Positions 11,932-24,339 of a DNA stretch of 64,000 nt are shown piece by piece (within the stretch, counting starts at the first letter, position 1; each line of letters opens with the position of its first letter). The DNA lies in NCBI GenBank assembly GCA_018389105.1, contig JACATO010000337.1, positions 124,001 to 188,000 of the forward strand, given 5' to 3'. The notes under the pieces were generated by a model. The model did no database searches. It was not told the DNA's origin and saw only the letters and a program-made list of their open reading frames with translations. The position numbers and the translations under genes are program-made. The stretch comes from Nautilus pompilius (Eukaryota > Mollusca > Cephalopoda > Nautilida > Nautilidae).

Positions 11932-12826
11932 ATCTGATTTGGAGATATCATTTTCTAACCATGCCACAGATGACTTACCTAAAAGTGAAGAAAAATCACA
12001 TAAGACATCTTCAATGAATTCAGACTCTGTAGTCTCCAGCTATATTGACCAGACTGTGGATGAACTGGTGAAAGCAGTCACACCCACATTTAAATCAGCT
12101 TCAGTTCTGACAAATATCAGTCCAGAAATCCACACTGGAAACAGTAGCACAGTGAGTCCGCTTGCAAGGTTGTGCTCTGATACTCAGAATGTAAGTACTG
12201 TGGGTGTATCTGAGGACAATTTCGTGTGTCACATCTGCAGAACCAGTTACTCAAACAAGCAGAACCTTGTACGACATTTAAAGAAACAGCATGAAAAGAA
12301 AAAGTTGTCATGTGAAATTTGTGGTAGAGAATTTGAACACAAGTATGATCTGATGGGCCACAAACACATCCATCCTAAAAGAAATCTTTATAAGTGTGAT
12401 GTTTGTGATTCTTGCTTCAGAAGCAAGTCAGGTTTGGACAAGCACAAAAACTCGCATGCTCAACTTGCGAAGCACATTTACACATGTGAACTGTGCGAGA
12501 AGGGTTTCATGTTCATGACTGACTTTGTCCTGCATGCCAGTGCACAGCACAACATGAAGGTTCACCCATGTGATAAATGCGGTCTTGCATTTAAGCGACG
12601 ATACAACCTGAACAGGCACCGGGTGATATGTGGCACTCAAACCAAGAAGTTCCAGTGTGACATCTGTCACAAGAAATTCAGGGACGAGTGGTATTTAAAG
12701 ACACACAAAAGCATCCATACCAAAGGCTACCCTTTCAAGTGTTTGTATTGTGGTGCCGGATATGTCGTCAAATCTTCTCTTTTATCACATCTGAGCAAAA
12801 ACCATTCTTGGAACAAACAGATATAG
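11932..12826 (+). CDS. candidate 3'-terminal exon: seven C2H2 zinc fingers
   Basis: The exon follows the acceptor TATCTTTCAG. One base completes a split codon, and 297 codons run to the TAG at 12824-12826. The first 95 or so residues are Ser/Thr/acid-rich and unstructured. Seven fingers follow, starting near FVCHIC, LSCEIC, YKCDVC, YTCELC, HPCDKC, FQCDIC and FKCLYC. The fifth ends in Cys rather than His (NLNRHRVIC), making it C2HC. The linkers are irregular and lack TGEKP, so this is not a KRAB-type array. Expected role: sequence-specific DNA binding as the C-terminal module of a transcription factor in the nucleus. No start codon or N-terminal domain belongs to it here, so it must be joined to upstream exons. 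It has the same start phase as the exons at 6932, 18896 and 30501. Poly(A) candidate at 13234-13239. Confidence 0.88.
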
Positions 12827-13233
12827 TCTCTTCAAATCAAAGTTGGCAGAGTTAAATACTTTATTTTATTTTTTTTAACCTCCATTTGTTTACTGACATC
12901 TGAGATATATATATTTACCCTATTCTGTATACAGAGATGTGGTTTAAATAGGTTTGTTCTTTTGTAAACTTCTCAGCTATTTTATTTACATAGGACTGTA
13001 CAGCAGGGAAAGAAATTTAATAGGATAGTATTTTTATGCATTAATTTTACGTTCATTTTTTACTTTCTTGTGACATACAACTAATTTATAAATTGATTGA
13101 TTAAATCAGCCCATAAGCTTTACTTGCTGGGTTTAATCATATGGGTTAGGGTTTTATGATTGTACTTGTAACAACTGTACAAACTTACTTTTATGGATGG
13201 TTACTGTCATTGAAAAAATGAAGCTAATATAGA

Positions 13234-13239
13234 AATAAA
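13234..13239 (+). promoter_or_regulatory. candidate poly(A) signal AATAAA
   Basis: AATAAA lies 408 bases after the stop of the seven-finger exon. It supports this exon being 3'-terminal. Confidence 0.5.
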
Positions 13240-15428
13240 TGCATTTAAAATGCCAAGAAGGAAAATATTACTTTTAACAATTGACCATTGGAAGTAGAGA
13301 TCCAAATTACATTTATTTTGGTTGTTGCCACACTTCAGGTTTCAGAGCATAATGCCATCTTTAGTGATGATAAGCATGTTCTTTCATTCATCTGTGATGG
13401 AAGACAGTTAGCCCGGCTGGCTGCTGCCTGCACCTGTCCGTCTAGAGCACTTACATTAAATGCTTCTAAGACTAAAAACAAAGCAAAAATAACAGAATGC
13501 ATTCAGTGGAGTCAACTTGGAACTGTTAAGACTTAAATATAAGTCCAACAATGAAAACAAATGTAACATGAAACAAGAGATGTAGAAGTTGAATGCAGAA
13601 TCTTGTTTTGAGACCAGAATCGCATTTGGATGTGAGGATGTTCCTTAGTGTACTCTTATGTTATAGGAAAATTAGTTTCTAAGTCTATAATTTAATAATG
13701 ATTATTTAATTAATTTTTTTCTGTTTATGAACCACAGAAGTTGACAAAAATAATTTTGTCGGTTATTATTCACTACAGGAGACAATAACTGATGAGTACA
13801 CATGAAATACATTGTTAATGTATAATTATTGTTATTTCTTTGTTTCGGTTTGTATAAATAATCACGATTTCTGTTTGATTTTCAAATATAAAGAATGGAC
13901 ATATTACCCACAAAACAAATTGAAAGCCACATTTATCGTTAACTATAGCTATGCATCATTGATCCACAACTGCTTTATATTATGACCCTGAACAATTGTT
14001 TTGTTTTTTTGTCTCTTGACATCTTGTTATTTAAAGGAATAATCATGGAAAAGAAATAAAAGGATAAAGTAGGCCAGAAATATATTATTTATTGAATACA
14101 TGTAGATAGAGTAACTGGATTATGTAGACTGCAGCCATGGAGGGGAAGAGCTGTTTCAGTGGTCTTTTTGATTGACAAACATGAGAGGATACATCACGAT
14201 TTGTTGGAAACTATGATGCCTTTGCTGCTTTTACCAGCAGAAATGTGATAGATGGCGTGCTCTTAGGAATTTGCATCCTGGAACGCGAGGCTGTCATTTA
14301 TAACCTAGTGTTGCTCAACATTAAAGAAGGTGCAGTACACACACACCACCTGTTGAGAAATAATCGATGTGTTACTTCTCATTGTGGAAAATGGCTTCTG
14401 CTCCCAGTTGTGTGGTGTAGCGGGGACATGTCTGTCCTTGCCCACCAGGACCTGTTTTTTTGTTTTAAGTATTGTAGCCATAGAGAGTTGACTTCACTGA
14501 TGTTTCAGTCTTGATGGCTAAAGATCATGATGGTCATGTAATGGAAGTTAAGCAAATATACTGATGCAAGCTCAGCATCTGTGATTCTGAGGATTGGCAA
14601 GGCAATAGCAATGTTTTTACTACACTTGACCTTTAACTGCCTCACATCAATATAGAAATATAGATCGTATATCATTAAAAAGCCAACATTTATGAATAAT
14701 TTTCAGATAGATGGAGTACTATAAAAATGTTAATTGTGCACAATTTTTCAGCAACAACAAATAAAATACATTTGTTACCATTGTTCTAAGTAGATCATTC
14801 TCTCTCAGATATATCTCTATATGGTGCAACTAGATGGTTATTAACGTACAAATGAGTTGTCTCCACCTGTTAGGATGGAGCTAAACATGATTGGTCCTGC
14901 CTATCCATCTACAGAAATGGTACAAATGGTTTTTAGCAACAAAGGGGCCAACCACACACGTTGTCAATATTTTCATCTTAGATAATGGTAATTACATGAG
15001 CACAGGCAGTTAAGCATTTCTTTAACTTTATGAAGTTGGCTGTGAATCGTGTATCCTCTTAAAATATAACTGAGAATGTAACACTAATTTTTTTTTTTAT
15101 CAAACTTTTATTGCCTAGGACCGAGTTTGTAGTAGGCAGAATTTTTGCTTGTTAGCTTGTTTTGTGTTGGCTTTTTTTAAAATTCTATTTATTTTCAATT
15201 TTTCAATAACTAAAGATTTTGGCTTACTCTGATTTGACAGGTTTTACCATACACCGACAACTAAAAACTGTACGCCCTTGGAGTGTGTACATAGTTTATA
15301 AAATATATACGTGTACACTATAAAATAATTTTATCTTTAAATATCATTTTTCTAATGATAGTCCTAATTAATTAATTATTGGTGATCCTGAAAATTTAAT
15401 TTATCAGCTTATTGCATGTTGCATGCGT

Positions 15429-15448
15429 ACACACACACACACACACAC
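15429..15448. repeat. (AC)n microsatellite
   Basis: A pure AC run of about ten units. Confidence 0.9.
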
Positions 15449-15837
15449 TCGTAAATGCTTGAGATTTCCCACCCCTTGATGGAGCAATGTATTTAGCGAA
15501 TGTACAAACAAGGGAGTGCATCCTGCACTGACCTCTGAGAAGATATCATCATGATTTTCTTTACTATTGGGATTGTAGGTCAGTTAATATTAATGGTCAC
15601 CATTGATTATTCTGATACTAGTTCCAGCCCTTGTTTTAAATTCTCAACATAGTTTATGAAATACATTGAAAAACCATTAGGAGGTAGTGCTTTGTTAAAT
15701 ACAAGTCACGTTGATAATGGTGTTAAATCTAAGGAGCTATCATAAGGTTACTGCTGTACTTTCAGCTGCCTGGATAAACAGATCTCAACTTTTATGTAGA
15801 TAACCACAAATTATTTTCTTAGAATCATGGGAAAAAT

Positions 15838-15861
15838 ATGTATATATATATATATATATAT
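15838..15861. repeat. (AT)n microsatellite
   Basis: A pure AT run of about twelve units. Confidence 0.9.
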
Positions 15862-16079
15862 GTAAAAGGGTTGGTGACTCATGTATCAGTACAAAGACTT
15901 CAAAAGGAATAAAGTGGACTTTAGATCCATGAAATAATTATTTGAAGAAAATCTTGGAAACAGAAAATGAATGATTTTAACATAGAAAAATTATAGCATG
16001 TCATAAAATACTAAATTTGAAACAGATGAAATTATAATCGATCTTTTATCTTTCTAACACGTTGTAATTATTGAGGATA

Positions 16080-17015
16080 TACTCTGATTCCTTCTCTTGC
16101 CAGTCTTTTAGAATATTTAAATAATACAAGTAAGGATTTTGTCAAGGGTAATGTAATTGATGTCATATACCTAGTCTTTAGCAAAGTGTCTAATGAAAAG
16201 TTTTGAGTTATTGCTTTGGCAAACTCTTTATTAAACAAAAATTAATGTGCTGTTCTAGATGATACTACATTTTTTGGATATCTCAAGGATCTATTCTTGG
16301 ACCAAACCTATTTCCATTTAAGTAAGTAATATTGGATTAGTGAATACATTTTAAAAAGTTGGATGGTGGTGTCAAATTACATGGTCAGGCTGATTTTGAC
16401 CAAAATATTAATAAACTCCAGGGAAACTTAAACCATTTTATTAAATGAGCTGACAAGAGACTTGAGTACAAACGCTATAAAAACCTGAGTTGGCTGGATG
16501 CTGGTTCTAGTGACAAAAATGGCAATGAATAAGCTCTAATGTAAACATCCAGGATAACTTAAAGATTGGGTAAACAGTGTAATCAAGGAGAATGTCATAT
16601 TTATTAAACAGGATCATTACAAAGAAGACTGGATATTTTTTTCATTCCCTAGCCAAAACATTTGTTAGACCTCATTTGGAGTATGCAGAAAGGATCTTAG
16701 TTATTCTGAGCATTAAAAAAGAATAACTTTCTAGCCTTGTGTATCAAAGATTGCAGGGATATTTAACTGAGACATTCAGAATTTCAAAAAAAGGTACTGA
16801 GTGTAAACAATGCTGAGTTTCAGGTTATAAAGGATTGTGGTTTAAAAGTTTATAAACATCTGTTTCCAGCTTTATAGCGGTGAACGCTTGGTCCAACATG
16901 CCTGGCAAGTTTGTTAATACACCACCACTATCTTATTTAGGAATGCACTAAATAGATGGGTTGGTAGGGACAGATAGAGAGGCTCCATTCCGCTCTATGA
17001 ATAAGCTTGGTATAG
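16080..17015 (+). mobile_element. CR1/L2-like non-LTR retrotransposon relic (RT and C-terminus)
   Basis: Plus-strand fragments match a CR1-clade reverse transcriptase in the right order. They are VIDVIYLVFSKVSNEKF (compare VDVIYLDFSKAFDKVPH), ISQGSILGPNLF (compare VPQGSVLGPLLF), KTFVRPHLEYA (compare LVRPHLEYA) and near the end IAVNAWSNMPGKFVN (compare V-NVWNSLP--VV-A). Frames change several times, and the YXDD region is not recognisable. The element is 5'-truncated and dead. It lies in the presumed intron between the two zinc-finger exons. Confidence 0.75.
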
Positions 17016-18895
17016 AAAATCAAAGCTGTTTGTTTCTTTCAGCTAAATTAAAAAAAACAAAAATTTAGGTTTTTGTTAGATTGTGTCAGTGGTTCCAGAG
17101 CAGTAGTCTTTTCAGAAGAGAAATGGTAAGATATGTAATACTTAATGACCGCAGAGTGGTTTTAATGACACACACACACACACACACACAAATGTCTCCA
17201 ACGTTTGGCAAAAAGATGACACGTTTGGAAGTACAAGTGAGCTTGTTACTTGGAGAAGCTAACCCATTTGAGGACATTGTGTTATGGGCATTTTATCTTC
17301 AATTGCTCAGCTTCTTGGTAGTGGCTTATTTCTGTGAGAAACTTCTCAATAACCATCATCCGTATTGAAGATACAGTGCCCGGCTGTTCTAAAATGCACA
17401 GAGTTTTCAACACAAATATTAATTACATGTAGACTTGTATAAAAACAAAAAGGGGGGGCCTGCAAAAGTTGCTACATACCTAAAAACATCACATTTTCAC
17501 TTATGTGAACTTGTTCATGCCATGCTAAGATGATTGTATTCGTGCCATGTGCCACACGGCTGCTTGGTGAAGCTTTCCAGACGGTTTTAATTTATGCCAT
17601 CCTGCTATTTTTTAAAAAATTCTCTACTGTTTACTAAAAACATTTTTTAAAATGGATGATAATTCTTCCTTCCACACAACAATCACTATTATGATGTATG
17701 TATTGTAGTTGTATTACACATCCACTTCAAAAACTATCAGAGTGGGTGTATCAATGATAACCATCAAAACTTGTAAATACTGGATTTAGCTGGCACATAC
17801 AGGGTTTTATGATCTATTGAAACCAGTTGGAACATGGCTGAGATTTGATATATTTTATGGTAGGAACCAAACATAAGCACACCTACACAAATGTACATCT
17901 GCTGCCTTCTTTTTTTGAAAGATATTTGGTTCTTTCTAGCTTTTATTTTAGTTTAAAGATGTTAATACTTAATTATTAAAGTCTGAAACCTATGCTTGTT
18001 CTTAAAGAAATCCTATCTGTTGGAATGGAGGGGAGGTCTGTCTACTGTGAGTTATGGCTCTGAAAGCCATAGTGAGACAGCAAGTTTGAAGTTCATGATT
18101 TTGCACAATAATGCAATTTTTAACTTGCATGTATATATGTATGCATTTATGTATGCTTTTTTTAAAAAATTATTACTATCCTATAAAGTCTGTAAAAAGA
18201 GAGAGATTAATAAAGATCGTTTTGTGAAAATTGTGCTACTCTGTTCATTCTTGGAATCTGCCTATCTTAGCAAGGTTAGTTATAGTATGGATCTAGTCCT
18301 AGTAAAATTCCAGGTATATTTGGGTTGGAGAGGTTAATCTCTGGCTTTAATGAAATGGGTACACGTAAACCTGTTTTTTTTTTGTTTTTGCTTGTTTCAT
18401 TTTCTCGGAATCTCGTTTTTCTTCTCACAGCACTGGTTTGATGTACATCATCATGATTTTGCATCCTTTTAACATTAAAGCTCTACCTTCCATTATGTAT
18501 CTGATTCATCATTGTCAATGTTAGCATCAAATAGTGAAACTACAGGATTAATATTATATTTCTTGTCACAGCAAATTAAACGATGCTGTTAGCTTTCTTT
18601 TCCAATACATTAACATCATTTAGAATTTCAGGTGTTTAAACATTTCTTGTGAGTTTTTTTTTTTAAATTAAAAATTTGTAAAGTTGTACATGATATTGTT
18701 CCTTCATCATTTTATTAATTAAAAGATTAATCTAGTTTTTGTTAAAAAAACTTAGTATAGTTTATTAACTAGCTACTGTGGTTTGCCAACCCTTCACATT
18801 TGAGACAGTTTATGTTCTTGTTTCCTTAAAATATTTTGCTCTGCCCCTTGATGACTTTTGTTTATGGTGTCCTTTTCTGTTGGTTTCTCCTTCAG
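17016..18895. other. intron-like sequence before the six-finger exon
   Basis: No coding signal is visible. The stretch includes a CA repeat and ends with the pyrimidine tract and acceptor CTCCTTCAG at 18887-18895. Confidence 0.5.
17168..17190. repeat. (CA)n microsatellite
   Basis: A pure CA run of about eleven units. Confidence 0.9.
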
Positions 18896-19700
18896 AGCTC
18901 TACAATGGGAATGCAAGCAGTTTTCTGATCAGATGAAGCTGAGCCATGCTACTGTTGTCATCCGCAAGAGAATCAAAGGTATTCTGGGAAAACACGAGTA
19001 CAAGTGCAAAGTCTGCTCCGCACCATTTGCAATATGCAGTCGGGCAGTCGCACATTTGTACAGACTCCACCATATTGATCCTGATGAGGTAGCCAGCCAT
19101 GTCGAGGTGAAGCTGTCATCAAACGAACCGAAGAAATGCATTGTGTGCGGGTTTCAGTCTAAAAGAACATCCTACGACTATCTGCTCTACCACATGTACT
19201 TCAAACATGGCGTTCCACTGCCAAAAGACTGGAAGCCATTCAAGTGTGACACCTGTGGAAAGGAGTGTTTCAGCAAGCACCACCTGTCCGACCATGTTCG
19301 GTCAAACCACTCGGCGGAATCGCAGTATATTTGTGAAATATGTGGCAAGAAGTTCAAGGTTTTGCAGAACTTGAAGGGCCACATATACAACCGACACAAC
19401 GTAGAAAGAAATTTCCAGTGCCGGTTTTGCAGCAAATGTTTTAAGAAGAATGTCCAGCTCCAGACCCACATGAGAACCCACACAGGGTTTCGCCCTTACA
19501 GGTGTCACGTCTGCACCTACTGTAGTTGCACCAAGGGTGGTCTGAAAGTCCACCTTGAGAAGAAGCATGGCGTGAACATCGACGCGTTGGACTCTGCAGA
19601 ATATTTCTGTCCTGATCATTCCCAGGGAAGCGTTGCTGATGTTGAGGAGGAGAAAATGACTGAAGATGGAGAGAAGATTCAGATGCAGTTAAACGAATGA
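18896..19700 (+). CDS. candidate 3'-terminal exon: six C2H2 zinc fingers
   Basis: The acceptor is GGTTTCTCCTTCAG. One base completes a split codon, and 267 codons follow to the TGA at 19698-19700. Six C2H2 fingers start near YKCKVC, KKCIVC, FKCDTC, YICEIC, FQCRFC and YRCHVC. Only the linker between the last two (THTGFRPY) resembles the classical TGEKP type. The first two fingers are separated by a longer acidic stretch, and the tail after finger six is acidic (DVEEEK...DGEKIQ). Expected function: DNA binding as the C-terminal part of a nuclear transcription factor. The frame stays open upstream of the junction to an ATG at 18858, but that part is intronic in composition and follows no promoter signal, so I start at the acceptor. 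Codon use is GC-richer than the surrounding DNA. Poly(A) candidate at 19813-19818. Confidence 0.9.
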
Positions 19701-19812
19701 TGTATGGGCTGAAGATACAGAGTTTATTATGAATGACCTTGTAAAACAGGCAAAATCAATGAGACAAATCAAACGAGGAATATTTGAATGGTAGATCGTT
19801 GTAGATGAATTA

Positions 19813-19818
19813 AATAAA
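19813..19818 (+). promoter_or_regulatory. candidate poly(A) signal AATAAA
   Basis: AATAAA lies 113 bases after the stop of the six-finger exon, a typical short-3'UTR position. Confidence 0.5.
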
Positions 19819-20178
19819 GTGATTGGTAAAAATGATTTAGAAGATGCAGAAAAAGATAAGCTAATGCTACGTAATTATTTCACTGATGTAGAAATAATCA
19901 GTGAAGCATGAAAAGGAAAAGATTGGAGGTAAGAATTGTGAGGAGTATATAGCTTTATAATTATAAAACTGGTGAGATGCATGTTGAATGAAGTTTATTT
20001 TGAATCCAAGCATTGTTAATTTTTTTAGAAAATGTAACAGGTTATTAGAAATTTCAGTAGTGAGTTGCTCTACTTTTATAACTGTTAGCAAAAGACAGTG
20101 AATTTGTTATAATAATCTTGCATAGTGTGCATTAATGTTAACTTTAACTGGCAGAACTAGCAGGATATGATGTAATTT

Positions 20179-20196
20179 TGTGTGTGTGTGTGTGTG
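20179..20196. repeat. (GT)n microsatellite
   Basis: A pure GT run of about nine units. Confidence 0.85.
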
Positions 20197-23100
20197 CGCT
20201 GGATGACGAGGCCAGCATCATGGGCAGCAAGTCTTTGAAATTATGTCCCTCAAGAGGCAGGCTTCTCTTTAATCTTGGAAAGAGTTTCCAGCGTTAGCTA
20301 ATTTGTGTTATTCTGCGCTTTAACTGTTGGAACACCTACACAAATCTTTGTTGCGTTTGCTCAGAAACTCGCCTCGTTCCATTACAGGTTATCGAGTATG
20401 CTGCTCTGACAGTTGGTTTTGTTGTTTTTTGTAGACTTTGAGAGGTTTTTACGTTAATTTAATAATAAATTCCCATAGGGTCTAAACAAGCAAAGGAGAA
20501 CGAAAAAAACAAACAGAAACAAACTTTTAAAAGAATTTTTCTAATTGTAGTTTATTCTGATTGTTTCATTTTTATATCTTTTTTTCTTCCTAGCAGTTTT
20601 TACTGAGTGCCTTAATACATGAAGATCCACGGTGCTCTAGCATAGTGTTTCTGTGATTCGTGTACAGCGGGGTGCTGTGTGTATGTTAGGGCTTTGGTTT
20701 CTCAGTAACAACTGGGTGACACCGATTTTTGTGGATATCAGCTTGTAAATCAAAAGTAGTGATCTTTTGTTTGCACACGTACCGTATATACTCAAACGAT
20801 AGACCGTACCCAGGCATCTTCAGTTATCCTTCTCTCCGATTAATGGAAAACATTTAAGGAGGGGGGAAAAAAAAAACCCTTTTTTTTTGCCTTTTGCAGA
20901 CGTTTATTTTTGAAGAGTTCTGCCTGTCATTGGAAAGTCACAACACTACATGTGGAGTCTGTCACAGTGGTGACTCAGTGGGATGGGTAGCCTGTGAATT
21001 CTGGCTTGCTGGTCGGGATAAATATTCAGAATTACTCTGTCTGTGATACAGACAAATGATATCTTGAGGCTAGGTGCCTTTTCGCGATCATTAAACTAGA
21101 AACGGTTCTACTTAACCTATATACTGCAATACACAAACACCAACAACAAATCAACCCCTGTTTTCCACATCTCAAGTGTATTGCGTGGAAGTGGATGAAA
21201 ATTCTTCCATAAATATATTGAGCAGACTGGATTATTTTTTTAGATATCGTAACTAACTTTTGTCACCAAGCCTTTCTTCTCTCCTGGTCAAACTACTATT
21301 CCTTTTTTGTAAGTAACCATCCTCTTAAAATCCTAAAACATATTTACATATTTCAGTTATGCAAACACTTTTTTTCTGGAAGAAGACCTGGCAGCTGTGA
21401 CTCTGAATAGACTGTACGTACTCTCCGTGCCATGGAGATCTCCGGCCAGAAGCTCTCTAAAATTAGTGTTACTGCTTTAAGCTGCTAGTGGGACAAACAG
21501 AGAAACTGACGTGTTTGGTTTTCAGGCTTGCTGCATTTCCAAATCTTTTCTGTCATATTCGTGATAAAGAGTAACATTTTAAACTCTTCATCTAGTTGTT
21601 GATGAGACTGATAAACGAGTTTCACAAGTATGGACCCATCCTCGGGACAAATTTAAATAACCCTGGGTCAGAAATCAATATAACCTAACAAATCAAATAG
21701 TTCATTCAGCCGATACTGCAGGAAAAAAAAAATTTTTTTTGTAGACCTAAGAGTTTATTTACCTTTAATCAAACCAATTCAAAAGAATAGTTCTGTTATT
21801 GTTATTGATATTCAACCCAAAGTATGCAAATTCAAATCTTTGCAGGGTCACTAAATGTGAAAAACGCAGGCACAGATTTCTCTATAACTATTCACCAGAG
21901 ATGAGTAAATTTTTATTTTAAATATGAAGATAATGAAAGATTGTTTGAACACAGAGTCATGGGAATTTTATATAGTTTCACCTGTTTTCTCAACCCTTCC
22001 TTTATGTTGAAATTTTGGTTACACGTATTATATTTGTATGAAAGATCAGCACCAGGAAAACCAAACGGTCGAAGTTACGCATTTATAACCCTTGAACCGG
22101 GGAAAGTCGTAGAATATAGAATTAAAAATAAATTTTGCAACTTTCAAGTTTGGTGGGAACTGGTGCTGAGTCATATTGATGCTCCCTCTTTCCCAAAACA
22201 CGTTAATGAGGGGATGTGGTGTTAACTTTTGAAATGTCAAAATTCACAGAATTGAATAAATCACCGAAAACCGACTTCTCCTTTGACAGATTTAGTCAAA
22301 CTGCATCCCAAATTTTCAAGGCCTTAGGATTAAAAGAAAACAATAAAATCACCATAAATACCTAGAAATGCTATATTTTGGAAAATGCACGTAGACAAGG
22401 TACCAGTGAAATTCCACTCTCTGTTCCATTATATCCATTGAATATCCACTTATGACTAAGAGACAACACATATAAGAATTCTTTTTTTTTCCTATCCCAA
22501 AGACCCTTTAAAGAACAGGTAATATCTGAATAAATATGGTATGTGTTTTAAAAGAAGAAGTTGTTTAGTTTTCTACACATCGGTCATTAGGATCTGATGG
22601 ATGTTAGCATTTATAATCTGGGTTATCTTTTCTCCTAACTAATACCACGTGTTTAGTTGTTGTTTATTTCCTTTAATTACTGAGTTGTCATGGAAACCAG
22701 TGTTTACAGAAACTGGAAATTGTTTTGTTGCAGATACTGTAAAAAAAAAAAAAAATTCTGTATTAAAAAGAAAATAATGGCCTTAAGTGGGTTAAGCACC
22801 TTCACTACTATTGTGTATGGAGTGTTGAAACTTTTATACGTTATTCAGATGTCATTCCTAAGAGCTTTTTTTGTAAAATAAAGTGCTTCAAATACCGTAT
22901 AGATTCTGATTGAATTTAAAGTTATTTCCTATAGTAGACGATTGTAACGGCATGAATGTGGTCATTTATCCAGCCGTACCGTCCCCTCCTGCAATTGTGT
23001 GAGATAACCCCAATGGTAGGAAGCAGGAAAACAGTTAAGTTGAATTATTTTCTCTCTCTCTCTCCCGTAAATGGGATGACTGTATCCACATCAACAAATG

Positions 23101-23574
23101 GTGGTTGGTTGGTTTGTTTTTCTCTCTCCTTATTCCAAGTATTTTCCAACAAGTTTCAACAAGCTTGGTGGATATCTCCTGGTTCTTGTAGCTTAATACT
23201 TCCATATCCATCTTTCTATCTTCCCGAACAGACGACAACTGCACAGTCATTTTTTAATAAATACTATAATTCTATAAGTTTGTTTATAAAAAAAAAAAAT
23301 GTTGAGCGCTGGAATTTAGTTTGAATGTGCAAAATATTGGTCTGCATTCATTTGAAACAAAAACATGATTTCTGGTTACTTTGGTCATGACAGACTTTGT
23401 TGAAAACCATTTTTTCTATAAGCAGCACATCTCGACATCATGCTTGGAGTATTTTTCTTTTACTCAAAGATTTATTGTGAATAAATTCTTGGATAAATCA
23501 TTGAAGAAATAAATTTTGGGAATAGCAGGCAGCTGTACTGATCAAAGAAGGAACCTATTTGGTACTCATCGGTA

Positions 23575-23840
23575 GGTAAGGGTTAGTGACGAGCTTAGCC
23601 TGTGAGGGCCCAGTTTCACTCGTCGGGAACTTGCTTAGTTTGATAAACCATCTATAGCAAGGTTTCTTCTTGATACTTGGTGTGGGCTTTCTCCAGGCAC
23701 TTTGGTCTCCTCCCATAGCTAGACATTGATTCTAGCTTCCTACTGAAAACAGGCCCCACATTACTTGTTAGCGACGACCATGGCTGTATACCACCTCCTC
23801 AGGGCGGTGAGTAGTTGTAGATGACTACACAGAAATACAG
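23575..23840 (+). repeat. tRNA-derived SINE-like element
   Basis: An A-box-like GGTTAGTGACGAG (23581-23593) is followed about 30 bases later by a B-box-like segment (23611-23623), as in tRNA-derived SINE heads. The body has CTTAGTTTGAT and then a segment at 23681-23715 that reads GTGGGCTTTCTCC, then GGTCTCCTCCC. I recall this as a widespread repeat core (GTGGGTTTTCTCC-GG-TACTCCGGTTTCCTCCC) in aquatic animal genomes. No target-site duplication was established. Confidence 0.5.
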
Positions 23841-23999
23841 TATGCATGTAAGGGCAGATAACTAAATGTTTTGTTGTTTTTGCTTCCCTCACCCTATCCC
23901 CTATAGCATTTTTATCCAGATCCCACACCATGGCACTTGTGTAGTTGTGCAGGATGACTTATGCAGCGGAAGTCCCTACTAGAACTCTTTGTTTGTAGT

Positions 24000-24330
24000 T
24001 GTGGCCAGTTGGTGAAGAGTGAGAAGACATCATGTCAGAGGGGTACACCAAACCAATTCGAACTCAGGCTCTCAACTTTTCATACAGTATGGTTTAGAAA
24101 GAACACCGCACATAGCAATGGGCCTTAGCAGAATCCATGAAAGATAAGCTGGATTTCCTGGGACATATCTTTAGAAACCCTTTCCAGTTAGAGGTGGAAG
24201 GAAACTGGAGTACCCAGAATAAAACCATGCAGAAGAGCAGCAGATACCATGCCAGTGACCAGACACTACACAACAATCCAAAAAAGGATATGACCTGCAA
24301 CAACCAAGAAAAGTGAACATGCTTGACTCT
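24000..24330 (-). repeat. dispersed repeat with the same core, inverted
   Basis: At 24191-24232 the plus strand reads GAAACTGGAGTACCCAGA and then AAAACCATGCAG. This is the reverse complement of the repeat core at 23681-23715 in diverged form. A B-box-like CCAATTCGAACTC (minus-strand sense) lies at 24054-24066 but on the wrong side for a SINE head of the same copy, so the structure is rearranged. Confidence 0.4.
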
Positions 24331-24339
24331 GTGCTGGCC

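Larger units (their letters stand above)
12827..16075. other. 3'UTR then intronic-looking DNA
   Basis: The 3'UTR of the seven-finger exon probably ends soon after the AATAAA at 13234-13239. After that I see only AT-rich sequence, two dinucleotide repeats (listed) and short chance frames at about 13290-13530 and 14245-14510 with no family resemblance. Confidence 0.5.
19701..23560. other. 3'UTR then long non-coding stretch
   Basis: The poly(A) signal at 19813-19818 probably closes the six-finger transcript. A (GT)n run lies at 20179-20196. The phrase ACCGTATATACTC at about 20779 resembles the start of dispersed repeats seen in many animals. An open plus frame at about 21941-22225 has no recognisable content. 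I see no gene. Confidence 0.45.

Noticed and set aside
13288-13536. 82-codon plus frame preceded by CCACACTTCAG
   Set aside because: The acceptor-like site is fair, but in the phase shared by the other terminal exons it hits a stop after about 25 codons, and no domain is recognised.
17081-17368. 95-codon plus frame
   Set aside because: Runs through a CA microsatellite (HTHTHT) and has no domain; a chance frame.
22956-23324. 122-codon plus frame
   Set aside because: Overlaps a long minus frame, includes CT- and A-rich low-complexity runs and has no recognisable domain or splice context.
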